This document shows, in pieces, positions 40,947 to 43,021 of a DNA stretch of 43,021 bases. The notes below the pieces were generated by a model. It saw nothing but the letters and a program-made list of their open reading frames with translations. It was not told the DNA's origin and ran no database searches. The DNA is taken from positions 1 through 43,021 of the forward strand of contig JANLHZ010000233.1 of NCBI GenBank assembly GCA_024653775.1, in the 5' to 3' direction. Position 1 is the first letter of the stretch. Every line of letters starts with the position of its first letter. The DNA comes from Planctomycetota bacterium. Its GTDB lineage: Bacteria; Planctomycetota; UBA8742; JACQVU01; JANLHZ01. Position numbers and translations under genes: made by a program.

Positions 40947-42416
40947 ATGCCCAAAGACGAAGGAATGCAAGTAAAAGAGGCAACCGCTAAAGTGGACGCG
41001 AAGGCGTTACCGGAGATCGCGGTGCCGCAGTTCCTGTACGGTTTCCACCCGGCTCTGCTGATAGCCATATATTTCGGGTTTCTGCTTTCATATCACGACG
41101 AGTCCGAATCCACGCAGGATTCTGTTCTGTCGACTGAGCAGACCGCGGAGGGGAAGGAGCTTCCGGAACTGAAGGAGTTCGGGCCGGAATCGACGATGTA
41201 CGTCATACGCGACGAGATCATAAGACTCGAAGGCGAACTTTCCGACGCGAGGTACACGGACGAGCAGCGCGATACGATCGCGGCCCACGCCCTGAAGCTC
41301 GTCAGCCTGATCGAAGACAAATTCAAGGATCCGAGAGACCTTTCGACCGCGCAGTATCACAGGGCGCTGATCTACAGAAGGATACCGAAGCTCGACGTTG
41401 CGCTTCGGGAATACGCGCGGTATCTGAAGAACTTCGCCGGGGTGAGCCGGAACACCGAGAGCACCGCGAGGAGCAAGTTCGACGAACTCGTGAACCTTAG
41501 CGGCCTCGGCGTAGGCGACGCGGAGAAGCTGCTTGAGAATCCGGACGCCGACGTGATCGCCGCGGGAGCGCCCGGGTTTTGGCTCGAGGCGAAGTATCAG
41601 ATCGTCATCCGGAACACGAAATCAGACGACGTGGAGCGCGTAAAACAGCTCGAGGCGCTTTTCGACGAGGCGCGGAAGTCCTTCGGCCTAGAACTAGACC
41701 TCGCGAAGCTGCTTGCTGACGAAAAGGTGCCCATGATGTCGATGGACATTATCGATCTCTATGCTGCGTCGCTTTCGAAGGAGTCGGTATCGAGGTACCA
41801 CGATTCGCTTTTCGTCTACGAAGCGATGCTCGAGACGGTGCGGGCGCACAAGAGCCAGGCGGACGGAATCGATCCGCTTTCCGAGGAGGTCGTCTACGTC
41901 GATTTCGGGGACGACAAATACGACCGGCTACCTAAAGTCGACGCGAAGTCCCTCGCGGCTCTCGAACCCGTGCTCGAAAGCAGGATCGAGCGGGTGAGCG
42001 TGCTCGTGTGGCGTCAGGACGTTTATCGACTGACGTTGCTCGTCGCGTGCGGGAGTCTGCTGATTCTCTGCCTTCTCATTCCGGCGCGGGGATACAAACT
42101 CGGGCATTTCGGATTCTCGATCAAGATGCTCGTTCCCTGGCTCATTATGTTCGGCGGGTTCTATTTCATACAGGCAGAGTACGTCGAACAGGGCGAGAAC
42201 TCCCTTTTCTTTCTCGATGATTTCAAAGACTTCAGCGTGTTTCTATTCTTCCCGATGCTGGTGCTTTTCTTCCTCTGCGCGGGACAGCGGCTGAAGGTGG
42301 AACAGGGCCGCGACCCGAACAGATTTCTTTCGACGTCGCTCATCCTGATGGTCACGATCGCGACGACGATCATGTACCTCTACCAGTTCGACAAGTTCCC
42401 GTTCTTCTTGGTCTGA
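40947..42416 (+). CDS. Hypothetical membrane protein with large soluble helical domain
   Basis: A 489-residue protein when started at ATG 40947. A TTG at 40941 is better spaced from GGAGGAAGG (40926-40934) and could be the real start. One membrane span lies near the N-terminus (LYGFHPALLIAIYFGFLLSY). A soluble, charged helical region follows (about 65-350; RDEIIRLEGELSDARYTDEQRDTIAAHALKL... YHRALIYRRIPKLDVALREYARYL), TPR-like in part. Four spans lie near the C-terminus (LTLLVACGSLLILCLLIPA, LVPWLIMFGGFYFIQ, VFLFFPMLVLFFLCAG, LILMVTIATTIMYLY). No enzymatic motif is seen. The next gene is a lipoprotein 271 bp downstream, with nothing recognisable between them. Confidence 0.75.
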   Translation: MPKDEGMQVKEATAKVDAKALPEIAVPQFLYGFHPALLIAIYFGFLLSYHDESESTQDSVLSTEQTAEGKELPELKEFGPESTMYVIRDEIIRLEGELSDARYTDEQRDTIAAHALKLVSLIEDKFKDPRDLSTAQYHRALIYRRIPKLDVALREYARYLKNFAGVSRNTESTARSKFDELVNLSGLGVGDAEKLLENPDADVIAAGAPGFWLEAKYQIVIRNTKSDDVERVKQLEALFDEARKSFGLELDLAKLLADEKVPMMSMDIIDLYAASLSKESVSRYHDSLFVYEAMLETVRAHKSQADGIDPLSEEVVYVDFGDDKYDRLPKVDAKSLAALEPVLESRIERVSVLVWRQDVYRLTLLVACGSLLILCLLIPARGYKLGHFGFSIKMLVPWLIMFGGFYFIQAEYVEQGENSLFFLDDFKDFSVFLFFPMLVLFFLCAGQRLKVEQGRDPNRFLSTSLILMVTIATTIMYLYQFDKFPFFLV

Positions 42417-42687
42417 CCGCGCTTTTCCCCGCTTCGATGATCTTCCGTAATACGTTGCTGTAAAGTCACTTATGTCTTTCCAATTCTCACTGATGAAAAT
42501 TACTGTAAATTTTCTGACAAATTTGGGCTGTAACCTCTTGTCTGTGGGACTCGTTTATTGTACCATCGTATTATCCACCCGGTAGGACAACTATCTATAC
42601 ATGAAACAAGCGGACACGACGTTTTTGTCCATGCCGTGGTTAGAATCAAGACAAAGATTCGGGAATCAGACAAAAGTTGGAGAGACG

Positions 42688-43021
42688 ATGATGAACTGGA
42701 AGATCGACGCTCGTTTGGCACTCGTGGCGGTTCTGATGACTTTGGGGCTGACCGGGTGTGATTCGCCGTCGTCGCTGAATCTTGCAAGTGCGCAAAAATC
42801 CGGGGTCACTGAAGATAACGGAATCGTCGCGTCGGTCGAGGCGTCGCGAAGTCAGGCGTCCGAACTTCGACATCGTGGGCGGGACGACGATCGCGGTAGA
42901 GGTAGACAAAACAGCAGGAACGGAAATCGCCTCGACGTGACCGTCAGGATTCCAGAGGGTTCGATCGACGAGGACGCGCGGATTACGTTGTCCTTTCCGG
43001 CTCGAAACACACTCCGCAAAG
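42688..43021 (+). CDS. Lipoprotein, partial (runs off the window)
   Basis: An open reading frame starts at ATG 42688 (a second ATG follows directly). GGAGAG lies a few bases upstream. The first residues are MMNWKIDARLALVAVLMTLG followed by LTGCDSP, a clean lipoprotein signal with lipobox LTGC (lipidated Cys near residue 23). The mature part begins SerPro-rich, then an Arg/Asp/Asn-rich stretch (RHRGRDDDRGRGRQNSRN), then LDVTVRIPEGSIDEDARITLSFPAR, which looks like the start of a beta-sandwich. About 111 residues are visible and there is no stop. It is likely an outer-membrane or periplasmic lipoprotein; its function is unknown. Confidence 0.78.
   Translation, partial: MMNWKIDARLALVAVLMTLGLTGCDSPSSLNLASAQKSGVTEDNGIVASVEASRSQASELRHRGRDDDRGRGRQNSRNGNRLDVTVRIPEGSIDEDARITLSFPARNTLRK

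Overview
The window looks like chromosomal DNA of a free-living, Gram-negative-type bacterium from a lineage I cannot name. The Gram-negative inference rests on lipoprotein signals, an exported HtrA-type protease, a membrane-anchored zinc anti-sigma factor and GlnE control of glutamine synthetase. Coding strands are rich in GCG/CGA/GAA codons. A PurS-PurL fusion without a glutaminase domain and many short dispersed repeats recall genomes of uncultivated or deltaproteobacterium-like groups, but this is weak taxonomic evidence. I saw no rRNA, tRNA or CRISPR array.

Layout. (1) 1-7600: one giant secreted protein (Ig-like modules, then about 14 propeller-type repeats, then a glycine-rich tail). 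Its stop codon lies inside an array of 54-bp palindromic REP-type repeats. (2) 7600-9414, minus strand: a REP-associated tyrosine transposase with a further inverted REP copy beyond it, then an orphan xanthine-dehydrogenase-type 2Fe-2S subunit overlapping NAD(P)HX epimerase. (3) 9673-14943: a CAP-domain exported protein, a small coiled-coil protein, a membrane protein and purL. (4) 15081-24249: surface-glycan genes. They include a 1707-residue protein (sulfotransferase, coiled coil, nine 37-residue repeats, GT2, WbsX-like), a GT4 glycosyltransferase, a methyltransferase, a second sulfotransferase and a YaaA/DUF6884-like protein. (5) 24349-28849: elbB, small unknown genes including a two-gene cassette between 41-bp terminator-like direct repeats, and an HtrA-like protease with a dead second protease domain. 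(6) 29376-36984: a zinc-ribbon/PLP-enzyme fusion, a tail-anchored TPR protein, glnE and miaB. (7) 37000-38825: an AAA ATPase/DUF4276 pair that resembles anti-phage or abortive-infection modules. (8) 38829-43021: a double-zinc-finger anti-sigma-like protein, a GIY-YIG-like protein, a truncated response regulator, a membrane protein and the start of a lipoprotein gene.

The most unusual signal is non-coding. Two homologous elements of about 180 bp (28992-29171 and 40334-40515) each fold into a long terminal stem plus internal stems. The paired positions differ between copies in a compensatory way, so structure rather than sequence seems to be conserved. This suggests an undescribed structured mobile element (MITE-like) or an RNA. 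Other repeat features are the REP/RAYT module, a 53-bp perfect direct repeat, repeat-derived in-frame insertions in purL, and many 7-bp-based microrepeats at gene ends.
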